The translations under genes were made by a program, and so were the position numbers. The notes below the pieces were generated by a model. The model was not told the origin of the DNA. It was given only the letters and a program-made list of their open reading frames with translations, and did no database searches. From NCBI GenBank assembly GCA_030386875.1, contig CM059570.1, forward strand, positions 34,835,422 through 34,899,421: 64,000 bases of DNA, written 5' to 3'. The first letter of the stretch is position 1; each line of letters begins with the position of its first letter. The DNA is from Morinoia aosen. Lineage: Eukaryota > Arthropoda > Malacostraca > Amphipoda > Talitridae. Positions 35,041-47,375 of this stretch are shown here, in pieces.

Positions 35041-38000
35041 GTTGTAGGTTCAATCTGTTGTAGAACCAGCAACTGAATTCTTTTCTCTTCCGCTTGTCAA
35101 ACCCCGAAAAAAAACGAGTTCGACACCTGTTCGACACCTATGAACGGAACGGAAATAAGGTTGGAATATAATACAAGGTAACAAACCCTGTTGCAAAACA
35201 CAGCAAAAAATCAAGAACCGTTAATCACGAAAGGATTCTGTGACAGTAGCACACCATGAATAACTTTACCTGCGCAGAAATCTTTTCTGATTTTTGAATT
35301 TGAATAGGGTAAAAATAGAACTCAAATAAAAATTTTCCTCTAACAAATCTACTGTATCTTCACTAGCCCTTTTCCCCACAATGCAAGGTGAGTTGGAATA
35401 TTGCTACACATTTTGCAGTTTTCGTTGAGTCCGATATGCACACTACCCATTAAAAGTAGATACTCACGATGTATTAACGTTATCGAAAAAGATTATGTAT
35501 CTAGCGACAGATTAGAAATGCGAAGTGAGCCGGAGAATGGACTGAAATTTATAGCGTATTCTTGGATTTGAAATACAGAACGTTTTTATGCGAGAGCCAC
35601 GATACATGAACGTCACAGAAGACCATATGATAGATGGAAGGTTCATGACGTTTGTGGAAGATGGAAGCTTTGTCACGTGTGCCACGCAGAACATCGACTG
35701 GAGCTCTGGCTCAGTCAGGAGATAAATGCTCGGCCATTAACATGCGAAGACTAGAGAAGACAGTAGATAAGACCTGTACATTTACAGCTGCATAGAGGTT
35801 ACATTTAAACACAAGGTAACATTGACATAAGAGAATACATCAGGTATGTTGTTTGTACGGGGCTACATACGACTTACACGAGTTCTTCCACTTATGATTC
35901 TCTTGTGTACATATATTCAATACGCATAATGATAGTTTTCGTGTACAGGTAGTTCTGTGTGTACACATACATATTTAATAGAAGCAACAACAGTTAATAG
36001 TTTTAGAGTGCACACGTGACTCTCGTGTGCAATGATATTTCAAAAAACGTCACGCATGTCAATAGGCGCACGATCAGTAGCTACCTAATAAGTTTTGGGT
36101 TCTGCTGCAGTAGAGGATAGCCCACGCAGCGTTTACAGTAACGGGCACGGCTGTAAAGGTTAATAATGTATGTTTGAAGGTCTGATATCAGCCTCGAAGG
36201 AGTACAACATAAAATTAGGGTTACGATGTTGCAATACATTATCGGAATGCATGCAGTATTGGTAATACTACACAACCGTTGTAGTGGGTACCCAACGCTG
36301 ATGTATCATTACTGTTTGTATATGAGTGGATTTTACAGCTGAAAACGTTTCGCTGGCGTTTCGATTGTCAACATGATAAAAGTGAGTTAATGATCTACAA
36401 CACATGATGAACCGTTTGCGCCACCGTTGTCTCGGGTTCGAATCATACGAAATTCATTCACAATGGCGACTTTGAAGTTATGTTCAGTAGAGTTCGAACT
36501 TGTTGAAGAAAGTGGCAAATATTTTTCGAGGTGTAAATGCATTTCATACATTAAAAAAAGGAGTCTTAAATAAAAAACCGAACTTCCCCAGGAAATTATT
36601 CAAATATACTTTTCTTTCACTTCGCCAAGATTGTGTTGAAGTAAAAGGATGTACATAGGCTAAAAGAAAAAGTTCTGGCAACGACGAATGCATGGGACAG
36701 ATAATCTCGTATCAAATTTTGCCACGCAACTCACCTTGCTAAACGAGAGTGAATTGCAAGTCACTAAAAGCGTGTTTTTTCTAAATATTCCTTAACGTAA
36801 CAGACAAACGTCAAGTTTTGTTCCGACCATGTAGTTGGTGGTGGAAGCAATCAAAAAGTACAGTGATATCCATGATCACGTTCTCTTTTGTGATGTCCTC
36901 CAGAGAAAGTATTCATACGAAGGTCTGTAGCATACAGTATTTGTTCTTCCATGCCTAAGCTGATGATCAACACGTATAATTGGAGAATGGACAAATCAGT
37001 GAACAAATTTAAACGCAGCAAAAATGTATTACAACTGCCATAAATCACGTGACAGGGAAGACACTTATTCATTCCTAATATTCCACCGGAAAATTTTGAT
37101 GACTTATGCACGTATAAAACACACGCTCTAAATTTTCATGGTCCTCAGGTGCTACGTCAACTGACCTCAAACCGAACAAATTCTCAAAAGCAGCTAACAG
37201 TCTAGCAAAGCCAACACCACATCTCAAATGACTGTGCAGTTGAACGCTCATCATCACAATTTTTTGTACATGTACACAATTTTTGGCACTAATTTTTCCA
37301 CTCAGACGAGTTATGCCTGTTCTTTTAGACGGAAAGAACAATTTTTATATAATACATCCGCGGTAGTTACTCAGCAGGGTCAGGCAACTGCAGCCCCGAA
37401 TTTAAACTAACAACTAGTCCTTAATGTAACAACCTAAATGAACGTAGGTAGCATCGATTGTACAGCTCCAAGTTTGGTTTACAGCTTGGCAGGAAAATAA
37501 TTGAAAGGTTCACATGAAACGAAATGCGTGCGGTGACATTGAGAGTGACAGACTAGATTTACTTATACACGGCTATTGGAGCAGCAGTTCATAAGACTGG
37601 GATCAGTGACATGAAACCTTTTATACCACACCCTGCATGTCAGAGCCCAAATTTTAAAACAATTCAGGTCGTTGCAGCGGCGTAGCCACCAGCGTTATGT
37701 GTTCTGCAAACGTCTTCCTGGCCTTAATTCACAAGTTTTGATTAAAAAAATATCGAACATAAGGGATTCAGCCAAGAATAACAGTAAGTAGCGTAAATAA
37801 GTCGGTATATGAACTTCGGTTGAAGAGATACAACAATGTGAATTGTTTGTAAATCTGGCTCCTGGGCAGTGTGTCTCAAAACAGCGTAGACTTTCTCCTG
37901 CTGAGTATACGTCGCCTGGTTGTGCATGGATACGGGCTACGCAGGCGATGCACGTCTACGTGGTGTGCAGCCTGCAAAGCAGAGTCACACTTATAGGGCT

Positions 38001-39540
38001 AGTGCAGAACTCGCCACCGAAAGCTCTTGTTGGGAGATCCCAGAATTAGAACTTTGTAGGGTGGAAAGACACGGCTCACACTAACAGTTTATATCTCTAT
38101 ATACTAGTGATTGTTGCGGTGGTCTGTACATTGACACGCGTTAACATTTACATAAGGTAAACAGTTGTATAAAGTTCCTTGCTAATAGCAATTGCTTTTG
38201 GACCTCAAAAGCACACTTATACAAATTCGAAAATATCGTTTATTTGCAGAAAGTCGAGATGACTGACAGCTCCTAGAGTACTAGGTTCTGAGAAACAACA
38301 GCTCCCTTACCAACGCTTGAGGGGTGACGAATTATGAGCAACTATGCATCATGAGTAAAGAGGAAGTAAAACCTTAGAGGACCAGAATAACTTCTGGTTA
38401 GTTCTACAGGTTAGCTTAGGTGAGTTACTATTGTCAATACGGTTGGAAAAACTGCTACCGGTGTGATAGCGCGAGTTATGCCGATCTGTTAAACTATTGG
38501 TGGCACAACGACACCTTGGCATAATGTGAGCGTCCAGTTCATCTATTTCGCCGTTGTTTCTGTAATTTTTGCCGCCCAATGTAGGAGCTACGCTTGGATA
38601 TCTGTAATCATAGATGCTCTGGCGAAATGTTGGGTGGGGTTCGGAGACACAGCTACAATACAAGATAAGAATCTGTCTTCCCCCGGTTGTTTAGGAAATT
38701 GTTACTCGTCATGGAGCTGGTGCTTATGGAATGCCGTTTATGAGGAGTATCAGCCCCCCAAGTTTACATGGAAGGTTTAACTTCTCTTCAATTTTCTTGT
38801 ACTTGGAAAAATCGTTTAGAACAGTTCCGACAAGCATCAAATTTATGAAAAATGATTACGAGGTCTCGCTTCACTCAACAAATTTGCGAAAATATCTCCA
38901 ATTCGTGCTCTTTCAAAGAGCACACGAAAATATTTTTTCATAGACATGTAGAGGCCTGAAAGAAATGAGACTAAAATTCACTCGGAAAATTAATTACTAA
39001 TGGATGTCATTTGGAAGAAAAATCTAGATGGGAGTTCACTTATTTTGAGGATTTACTTCTGAGTGAAGAGGTTAAATTCAACACCACAATGCACACTCAG
39101 CCCGAATGTTGGAGTCGGTAGTATTGGCTGACCAGCACCCAGAAATAAGCATTAATATAAGATAAAAAATAAAAGGCATGCATTTCAGTCGTTTACAATT
39201 TCAACGATGAGTCAGATGTTAGCCTCGAAAGAGCAGAACATAAAATTAGCGTTACGATATTGTAATACAATGCTTTAGTAAACCGGATAATAAATGCTTC
39301 AAAGAAACAAAAATACTTTTAATTGCCGCACAAAATTGAATCATTCAAAAATGAGCCAGTGTAAAAAGTACTCAGAAGGATGACGCATGAAATCGAAGTT
39401 TTTTACAAAGAAAAAAGAGTTCGTTAAATATTTTTAAAACTTTTTGAATCAGTACTGTCAATCAAAACAGAAGTCTTTAGTCGTCGAATGACAGAAACTG
39501 TCAAGCGCAGTATCCCTCCAGTCAACATTACCCAGTGCAG
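35041..39540. other. Intergenic, mostly nothing recognised
   Basis: One diverged direct duplication of about 65 bp: CAGCCTCGAAGGAGTACAAC near 36188 and TAGCCTCGAAAGAGCAGAAC near 39220, both followed by ATAAAATTAG-GTTACGAT. No gene. Confidence 0.5.
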
Positions 39541-39559
39541 GTACAGCAACGTGGATAGA

Positions 39560-42178
39560 TGCCGATACTTCATAGTGGACTGATGCTAATACTTCCCACT
39601 GCACTGATGCTTATACTTCCCACTGCACTGATGCTAATACTTCCCACTGCACTGATGCTAATAGTTCCCACTGCACTGATGCTAATACTTCCCACTGCAC
39701 TGATGCTAATACTTCCCACTGCACTGATGCAAATACTTCCCACTGCACTGATGCTAATACTTCCCACTGCACTGATGCTAATACTTCCCACTGCACTGAT
39801 GCTTATACTTCCCACTGCACTGATGCTAATACTTCCCACTGCACTGATGCTAATACTTCTCACTGCACTGATGCTAACACTTTCCACTGCACTGATGCTA
39901 ATACTTCCCACTGCACTGATGCTAATACTTCCCACTGCACTGATGCTAATACTTCCTACTGCACTGATGCTAATACTTCCCACTGCACTGATGCTAATAC
40001 TTCCCACTGCACTGATGCTAATACTTCCCACTGCACTGATGCTAATACTTCCCACTGCACTGATGCTAATACTTCCCACTGCACTGATGCTAATACTTCC
40101 CACTGCACTGATGCTAATACTTCCCACTGCACTGATGCTAACAGTTTCCACTGCACTGATGCTAATACTTCCCACTGCACTGATGCTAATACTTCCCACT
40201 GCACTGATGCTAATACTTCCCACTGCACTGATGCTAATACTTCCCACTGCACTGATGCTAATACTTCCCACTGCACTGATGCTAATACTTCCCACTGCAC
40301 TGATGCTAATACTTCCCACTGCACTGATGCTAATACTTCCCACTGCACGGATGCTAATACTTCCCACTGCACTGATGCTAATACTTCCCACTGCACGGAT
40401 GCTAATACTTCCCACTGCACTGATGCTAATACTTCCCACTGCACTGATGCTAATACTTCCCACTGCACTGATGCTAATACTTCCCACTGCACTGATGCTA
40501 ATACTTCCCACTGCACTGATGCTAATACTTCCCACTGCACTGATGCTAATACTTCCCACTGCACTGATGCTAATACTTCCCACTGCACTGATGCTAATAC
40601 TTCCCACTGCACTGATGCTAATACTTCCCACTGCACTGATGCTAATACTTCCCACTGCACTGACGCTAATACTTCCCACTGCACTGACGCTAATACTTCC
40701 CACTGCACTGATGCTAATACTTCCCACTGCACTGATGCTAATACTTCCCACTGCACTGATGCTAATACTTCCCACTGCACTGATGCTAATACTTCCCACT
40801 GCACGGATGCTAATACTTCCCACTGCACTGATGCTAATACTTCCCACTGCACTGATGCTAATACTTCCCACTGCACGGATGCTAATACTTCCCACTGCAC
40901 TGATGCTAATACTTCCCACTGCACTGATGCTAATACTTCCCACTGCACTGATGCTAATACTTCTCACTGCACTGATGCTAATACTTCCCACTGCACTGAT
41001 GCTAATACTTCCCACTGCACTGATGCTAATACTTCCCACTGCACTGATGCTAATACTTCCCACTGCACGGATGCTAATACTTCCCACTGCACTGATGCTA
41101 ATACTTCCCACTGCACTGATGCTAATACTTCCCACTGCACTGATGCTAATACTTCCCACTGCACTGATGCTAATACTTCCCACTGCACTGATGCTAACAG
41201 TTTCCACTGCACTGATGCTAACACTTTCCACTGCACTGATGCTAATACTTCCCACTGCACTGCTGCTAACACTTTCCACTGCACTGATGCTAATACTTCC
41301 CACTGCACTGATGCTAATACTTCCCACTGCACTGATGCTAATACTTCCCACTGCACTGATGCTAACAGTTTCCACTGCACTGATGCTAACACTTTCCACT
41401 GCACTGATGCTAACAGTTTCCACTGCACTGATGCTAACACTTTCCACTGCACTGATGCTAATACTTCCCACTGCACTGATGCTAATACTTCCCACTGCAC
41501 TGATGCTAATACTTCCCACTGCACGGATGCTAATACTTCCCACTGCACTGATGCTAATACTTCCCACTGCACTGATGCTAATACTTCCCACTGCACTGAT
41601 GCTAATACTTCCCACTGCACTGATGCTAATACTTCCCACTGCACGGATGCTAATACTTCCCACTGCACTGATGCTAATACTTCCCACTGCACTGATGCTA
41701 ATACTTCCCACTGCACTGATGCTAATACTTCCCACTGCACGGATGCTAATACTTCCCACTGCACTGATGCTAATACTTCCCACTGCACTGATGCTAATAC
41801 TTCCCACTGCACTGATGCTAATACTTCCCACTGCACTGATGCTAATACTTCCCACTGCACTGATGCTAACAGTTTCCACTGCACTGATGCTAACACTTTC
41901 CACTGCACTGATGCTAATACTTCCCACTGCACTGCTGCTAACACTTTCCACTGCACTGATGCTAATACTTCCCACTGCACTGATGCTAATACTTCCCACT
42001 GCACTGATGCTAATACTTCCCACTGCACTGATGCTAACAGTTTCCACTGCACTGATGCTAACACTTTCCACTGCACTGATGCTAACAGTTTCCACTGCAC
42101 TGATGCTAACACTTTCCACTGCACTGATGCTAATACTTCCCACTGCACTGATGCTAACACTTTCCACAGAAACAGTGC
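39560..42178. repeat. 24-bp minisatellite, about 108 units, with higher-order structure
   Basis: Unit GATGCTAATACTTCCC plus ACTGCACT, tandem for 2.6 kb. Variant units (GCTAACACTTTCC, GCTAACAGTTTCC, ACTGCTGCTAAC) occur in a fixed order twice, starting at 41193 and 41865, which is 672 bp or 28 units apart. The period is a multiple of 3 with no stop in several phases, so frames stay open for 898 codons on the plus strand (8-residue repeat MLILPTAL) and 870 on the minus. No start context, presequence or conserved flank supports a protein. Confidence 0.97.
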
Positions 42179-42410
42179 TCATACTTCATATTGGATTAAA
42201 TCTTTTACTTCACATCGAACTAATATCAATACTTCATAGACTAATTCTGATATAATTAAAATAGGACTGAACCCAATACTCCACACTACGCTGATGCCAA
42301 CATTTCATATTAAAATGACTCCGACACTTCATACTAGACAGATGCCGACACAAATTGGGTTGATGCTTATACTATTACATACTGGACTTGATACATTTCT
42401 ATGCTATCGA
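42179..42410. repeat. Decayed edge of the 24-bp minisatellite
   Basis: Loose copies such as GATGCCGACACTTCATAC and CTAATATCAATACTTCATAG at 24-bp-like spacing. The left edge (39540-39590) has the same form (GATGCCGATACTTCATAG). The older consensus thus differs from the homogenised core. Confidence 0.75.
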
Positions 42411-43190
42411 CCTCGATATAACAACAAAAATCTCTCAAGAAATCAAGCAGCCAAAATTCGTGTAATTATATGATTTTCAGAGAAAAGACGATATGGACGT
42501 ATAACCTAAACCGACAGTATCTCAACCCTCATATATGAGACGAGTATAGCCTGAGCTACCAAAATCGCATCAAAACATCGAAGCCAATTTAGGAAAACTC
42601 GAGGCATATCACTAAGGTAATTACAGCTTTAATGAATGTATAGGAAGAAGAGACGCTTGACAAAATGTTCATAAAAACGGACTTAAAAGCGTTCACGTGC
42701 GCGAGGTTACCCGGAAAAAACTAGCATGCTTTTTGTACTCGTTTGGATTATGCTTATAGCTGTACGCCCAGCACACATATTTGGCCTTTATTTTCGTTCA
42801 GGAGAAACATCCATCTGGCACTCAGGTCTCTAAACTGGGCCCATCACGTATAATTAAAACTATAAATTCTACGTTGTAAATTAAAATTCGCTCCAAGTCT
42901 TCACATTTACAAAACCTTTCTTTAAATTTATATATAGTTATAGATAATCGTATCTATAGAACCTATAGATAGAAGTAACAAGCGTTATCCTCATGAAATG
43001 AAGATGTGATACAAATCAGCTCACCATAGCCGGAATTCTTCGAACATTGCACGCTAGAGGGCCGAAACAAAGATGAGCTCAGTTTTATGGACTAGGACAC
43101 TTCAGTACCGGACACGAACTCCGTTGAGGTAGGGTTGCAAGATTGGCAATTTTCCTCGCTAAAATCATCAGGTTAAGCCATTTTTAAATA
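42411..43190. other. Intergenic, nothing recognised
   Basis: AT-rich, no repeat family or coding sequence seen. Confidence 0.5.
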
Positions 43191-43194
43191 AAAT

Positions 43195-43515
43195 ATGACC
43201 ACAAAGAGTTGGTCATACTTGAAACATGACCGTAATGAAAATGAAATATGACGATAAAAAGGCTAAAACATAATCGTAAAGAGAATGAAATATGACGATA
43301 AAAAGGCTAAAACATAATCGTAAAGAGAATGAAATATGACGATAAAAAGGCTGAAACATAATCGTAAGAGAATAAAATATGACGATAAAAAGGCTAACAC
43401 ATGATCGTAAAGAGAATAAAATTAGACCATAAACATAAAAAAATGACCATAAAGAGGGCAACAAAAATGACCATAAAAAGAATAACATATGACCATGAAG
43501 TAGATAAAATATGAC
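43195..43515. repeat. About 44-bp tandem repeat, seven units
   Basis: Units built on ATGACGATAAAAAGGCTAAA and CATAATCGTAAAGAGAATG. Central units are near-identical; outer ones are shortened and diverged. Confidence 0.9.
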
Positions 43516-43772
43516 CGTGACGACTCAGTGCCTGCAAAACCTACACGTCTGTTGCAGAGTCCTCTTTATAGCAAACGGAAAAGACGCTTAGAAGAAGCAA
43601 GAGGGAGAACTTTTGCACTCAATGAGCTTACTCTCCACTCACCCACTCTCTCTCCTAAGGTGTGAGGCTGAAAAACTATTTGTAAAACCCGATCGTAATA
43701 ATGGAAGGATCAACAGAGATATTTTTACGGTATTGCTTTCATTAGAAAAGCCCAAAATTGAGGATTTTTGCT

Positions 43773-44122
43773 AGAAGATTAGATGTTAGTTTAAACCTCC
43801 CAAATCGCTGCAAAGGCGTTTGAAAGAGAAGGAAGAAGGCACCATTTAGTATGGAATTAGAGGACCGCAGAACCTATCCACAAGGTGCATAGAAACAGTG
43901 AATTGTGAAAGAAGTTTATAAAACATGATAAAAGTTGAGGAAGAAAGTAATAAGAGCTGAAAAACAGTACAGCAGTGAACCGAAAAAAGATGGTCCCTAA
44001 CAAAACAAATAACCTATTCTATTTCAACAAAAGGAAGGGCTACCTTATCTTTAGCCCGTTGTCTATGACCCTCGGGAGCGCCAATTCCCATAGATACAAC
44101 AGTTGCACCCCACCGAGGAGAT
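43773..44122 (+). repeat. Repeat A, copy 5
   Basis: Full-length form: AGATTAGATGTTAGTTTAAA, GCACCATTTAGTATGGAATT, CAGTGAACCGAAAAAAGATG, GGGAGCGCCAATTCCCATAG and ATACAACAGTTGCACCCC. Confidence 0.7.
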
Positions 44123-47100
44123 CAATCAGGTAACCTGCGTTAAGGTACTGTCAACGCGTCAAGCCGCAACGGGAAACTTCAGAGGTAGTAATATTCTAAA
44201 ATCTTTCCTAATGAGGAATTTCTTTTATGATGGAGCAGCTACCCAACATGATGATAATTTTCTGTACGGGCGAGCAGTGCAGTGCGTCGATGGACAAGAT
44301 TTCCGATTACGAGTATATATATTTTAATTCAGAATATAAGGACGCACATCAGGGCTGCAGGCAACATGTTGACATGATTTTATGACAGACGCCATGGAAA
44401 ATTCAGATGATACAAGATGCCAACTTGACATGCTTCAAGCGAATTCGTATCCAACAGAATTTGATGGGTCACTGAACAGGTTTCTCAGAAACCATTGCAG
44501 AAAACTGGTAATAAACAGGTTTGGATCACCCTTCAGTCACGACTAAATTAAACTATAAATCGGGATCTGAAAACTACTCCAATTAACGCGGGAATTGAGT
44601 TATGCACTCGTGAAAGTAATGTAAGGCGTTAACAGCGACAGCCGACCACCGTGTAAACCATCAACTTAGCATTAACCGAGAAAGAATGGGATGCGTAAAC
44701 TGTGGAGTCGATGAGCTTTTAATGAATTAATAGACAATAAATGAATCAACAGACAATATTCAGTATTTCACCACCGTAGTGGACGTACAAGTTTCCAACA
44801 ACGCTGTTACAAAATAGAGCCGATAAAATGTACGAAGATGGAAGATCAAAACCGAACACGTAGTCAAATGCACGATACGCAGGCGTTCTCTGCAAGACAG
44901 AGGAGAGGCAAAGGTGTCGTCTGCTGAAGGCTTCAAACTAAACCCTCAACAGACGGGCGTAATGTGCGCAGGCGAGGAGCAGGGCGACTAATGCACTAAC
45001 GCCTCTCACGTCACAACGGAAATTAGCACTCTCGCCAGCCCTCATCTCCCCACGACTGACGCAAGATGTGTGAAAGCTGTGACGGATTTCAAGACGTCTG
45101 TACGCAGTGATAAATGGCGTTTGTCTAGTAAGGTAGGTGCCTAGTTGGGTGTCTACACCCCACGACAGATGCCTGCACTTAAGGACAGACCGGGTGAGTA
45201 CAAGCAAAGGTGCCCAGAGTTAATTTTGAAACTTCAGAGTCGAGTCCTCGTGGCCTGAAGAGATATCAGAACAAAGTGAAGAGTTGGTTTTTCTGTCATT
45301 GTTTGTGAAGCGGCCGAGAACCTCGTGTCTACGACAACCAGCCCTTCTGAAATGGCGTCTACCTACAGGTGTGTTTCCCTCAACACGCAGAATAGATGAA
45401 ACTTTAGCGTAGCGGAAATCATTCGAGCGAACCGTTAAGGCCTGACGCATGGGTATGTACATAAAATTTTCCATTTACTGTGCTATCTGCTAAAACTTTC
45501 CTTTGGCGTTTAATGAAAAATATGGCGCTTGGAAAACGTCATTTATGGCACATAAATACACACATACAACTGTACTGAAACACAAACACACCATCTTAAG
45601 CTTAACGTTGGTATACAAGGACGAAAGTTAGTCATTAAAACGGTCAGCACCATATGTCACGTAAATGCAACTCTTGATATGAAGGAAAAGGCAACTGTCC
45701 TTCAACTTAACTAATCATGTCCATGTTACATGGACTTTCACTAAACCGCTCTCACAAAATGCACGAAGTAGCTAAACTTCAAATGCCATCCTTTTCCTCT
45801 AAGTTCTCCCTTCAGTAATGATCCCAATTAAATGCACAAAACATTTCAGGGTTTGCAGGAGCATTTTTTGAACGGCATCAACTTTATTTTGACGAAACCA
45901 AACTCTCATAACACAATCATTTGCCTCGCAATCGTCTATTTAATCAACGGATTTTGACTCTCTGACTTGAGCGTCAGAGTTCAGCACAGAGTGGGAAGTT
46001 TTGAAAAATTTCAAAGCGAGCAAAGCCAAAGAAATGAAGATGAAAGATGTGATCCACCAACCGTTGAAGGCGAAAATATTCTCATAATAAAATAATAATT
46101 TCGTATCAATGTCACAGATTTCCAAGCTTTATGGATCAACTGAACTGGTACTAGGCGGCTTTTACCTTTAGCATCAATCATTCCAAACACTGAAATAGCT
46201 GTCACACTCTGACAAAGGACTTTTTTCTCACGTTCTGATACATCTTAGAGTTTTAGAACGTCTTAGAAATAAAAACAATTACCCTTCGGGCAGCATATTA
46301 ATACACGTAAACATCATAACCACACATGAATCGCTGGAAGTTTCTTCCATGTCGAGCACTAACACCGAAGGCAGCCGTGCTCGAACAATCCTTTTGAAGT
46401 CATGTACTAAGATATACAGGAACTTTGTTCCGACAAAACTCACTCGATAGTACCTTCCGACGAGAGAACCTACCTCTCAGTCATTACAACCACATGTGTT
46501 AAAACTTGCTCGTAATAAAAACCGCACTGCACTCACAGAAGTTCATTATTTTCTTTTGACAATCCGAGTAACAGTAGCCAAGATTTAACCACAACTCTTC
46601 TGTTCACATTAAAAAAAAAAGTTTTAAACCCATTGAAAATGGGGTACACGAGCTCCAGTATGATATCCGCTCACAGTGTTGGGCTCAGAGAAAAACGTAA
46701 CACGCTTCAGAATAAATGGAAATAATGAGCCTTTTTTTTGTTTCTTTGCAAGCTCTATTTAAGGCCCAGCATGACAGTATCACGCACAGTAAAGTAATTC
46801 ACTAAAATAATATATTTTGCAACACTACTTCGATGAAATATTACTATTGACTTAGACGACCTGCACTTTGCTGAGAATGAGCAACGATATTACTCTTTCA
46901 ATTTTTTGTTTGTTTATACTTGAACAGCTTCGAAGCATAATTATGTTCCAAAATAAATGATAATCCTAAAAAATTCCGTGTAAAAATATGGCAAAGCCTT
47001 TTGTTTCACAACTATTAAAACCAGCCAATCCACAACACAATTGCCGCGAGAACAGACCGAGTATTTGGAGCCCTTTCAGCTGCTCCGAACTTTTATGAAT

Positions 47101-47163
47101 TTCCAACAGCAAAAAGAGCTTGGCTCCACCGGAGGAATTCTCCAATCTCCGATGAGTGTTTCA
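44123..47163. other. Flank 3' of the PDE8-like gene
   Basis: Should hold the 3' UTR next to 47163. No polyadenylation signal could be assigned with confidence. The part 44900-45100 is CpG-richer than average. No other gene recognised. Confidence 0.5.
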
Positions 47164-47375
47164 TTATTCGGCTTTGTCGCTCTCGCCGGTAGACTTGGTG
47201 AGGCTGACGGCCGAACCATTTTCCTCTTCCTCTTCCTTGAGGGGTGTAGTGGCGGTGCCTCCCGTCGGAGGTCCGGAGGCTTGCTGGCTTCTCTGCTCCT
47301 CGAGCTGCTGCTGCTTCTGCCAATACTCGTAGTTGGCGCGGAGATGCGCCATGCACTCGGGGATGTCTGCCAGAG
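47164..47375 (-). CDS. PDE8: PDE8-like last coding exon
   Basis: The acceptor is GTTCAG|CTCTGG, completing A272. It encodes [20 protein letters not shown], the end of the catalytic domain, then a tail of about 50 residues rich in Gln, then Glu, Ser and Thr, ending SDKAE and TAA at 47166-47164. Confidence 0.93.

Noticed and set aside
39559-42255. 898-codon plus-strand frame and 870-codon minus-strand frame
   Set aside because: Both are by-products of a 24-bp stop-free tandem repeat whose period is a multiple of three. Open frames on both strands, no conserved flank and no codon bias point to a minisatellite, not a gene.
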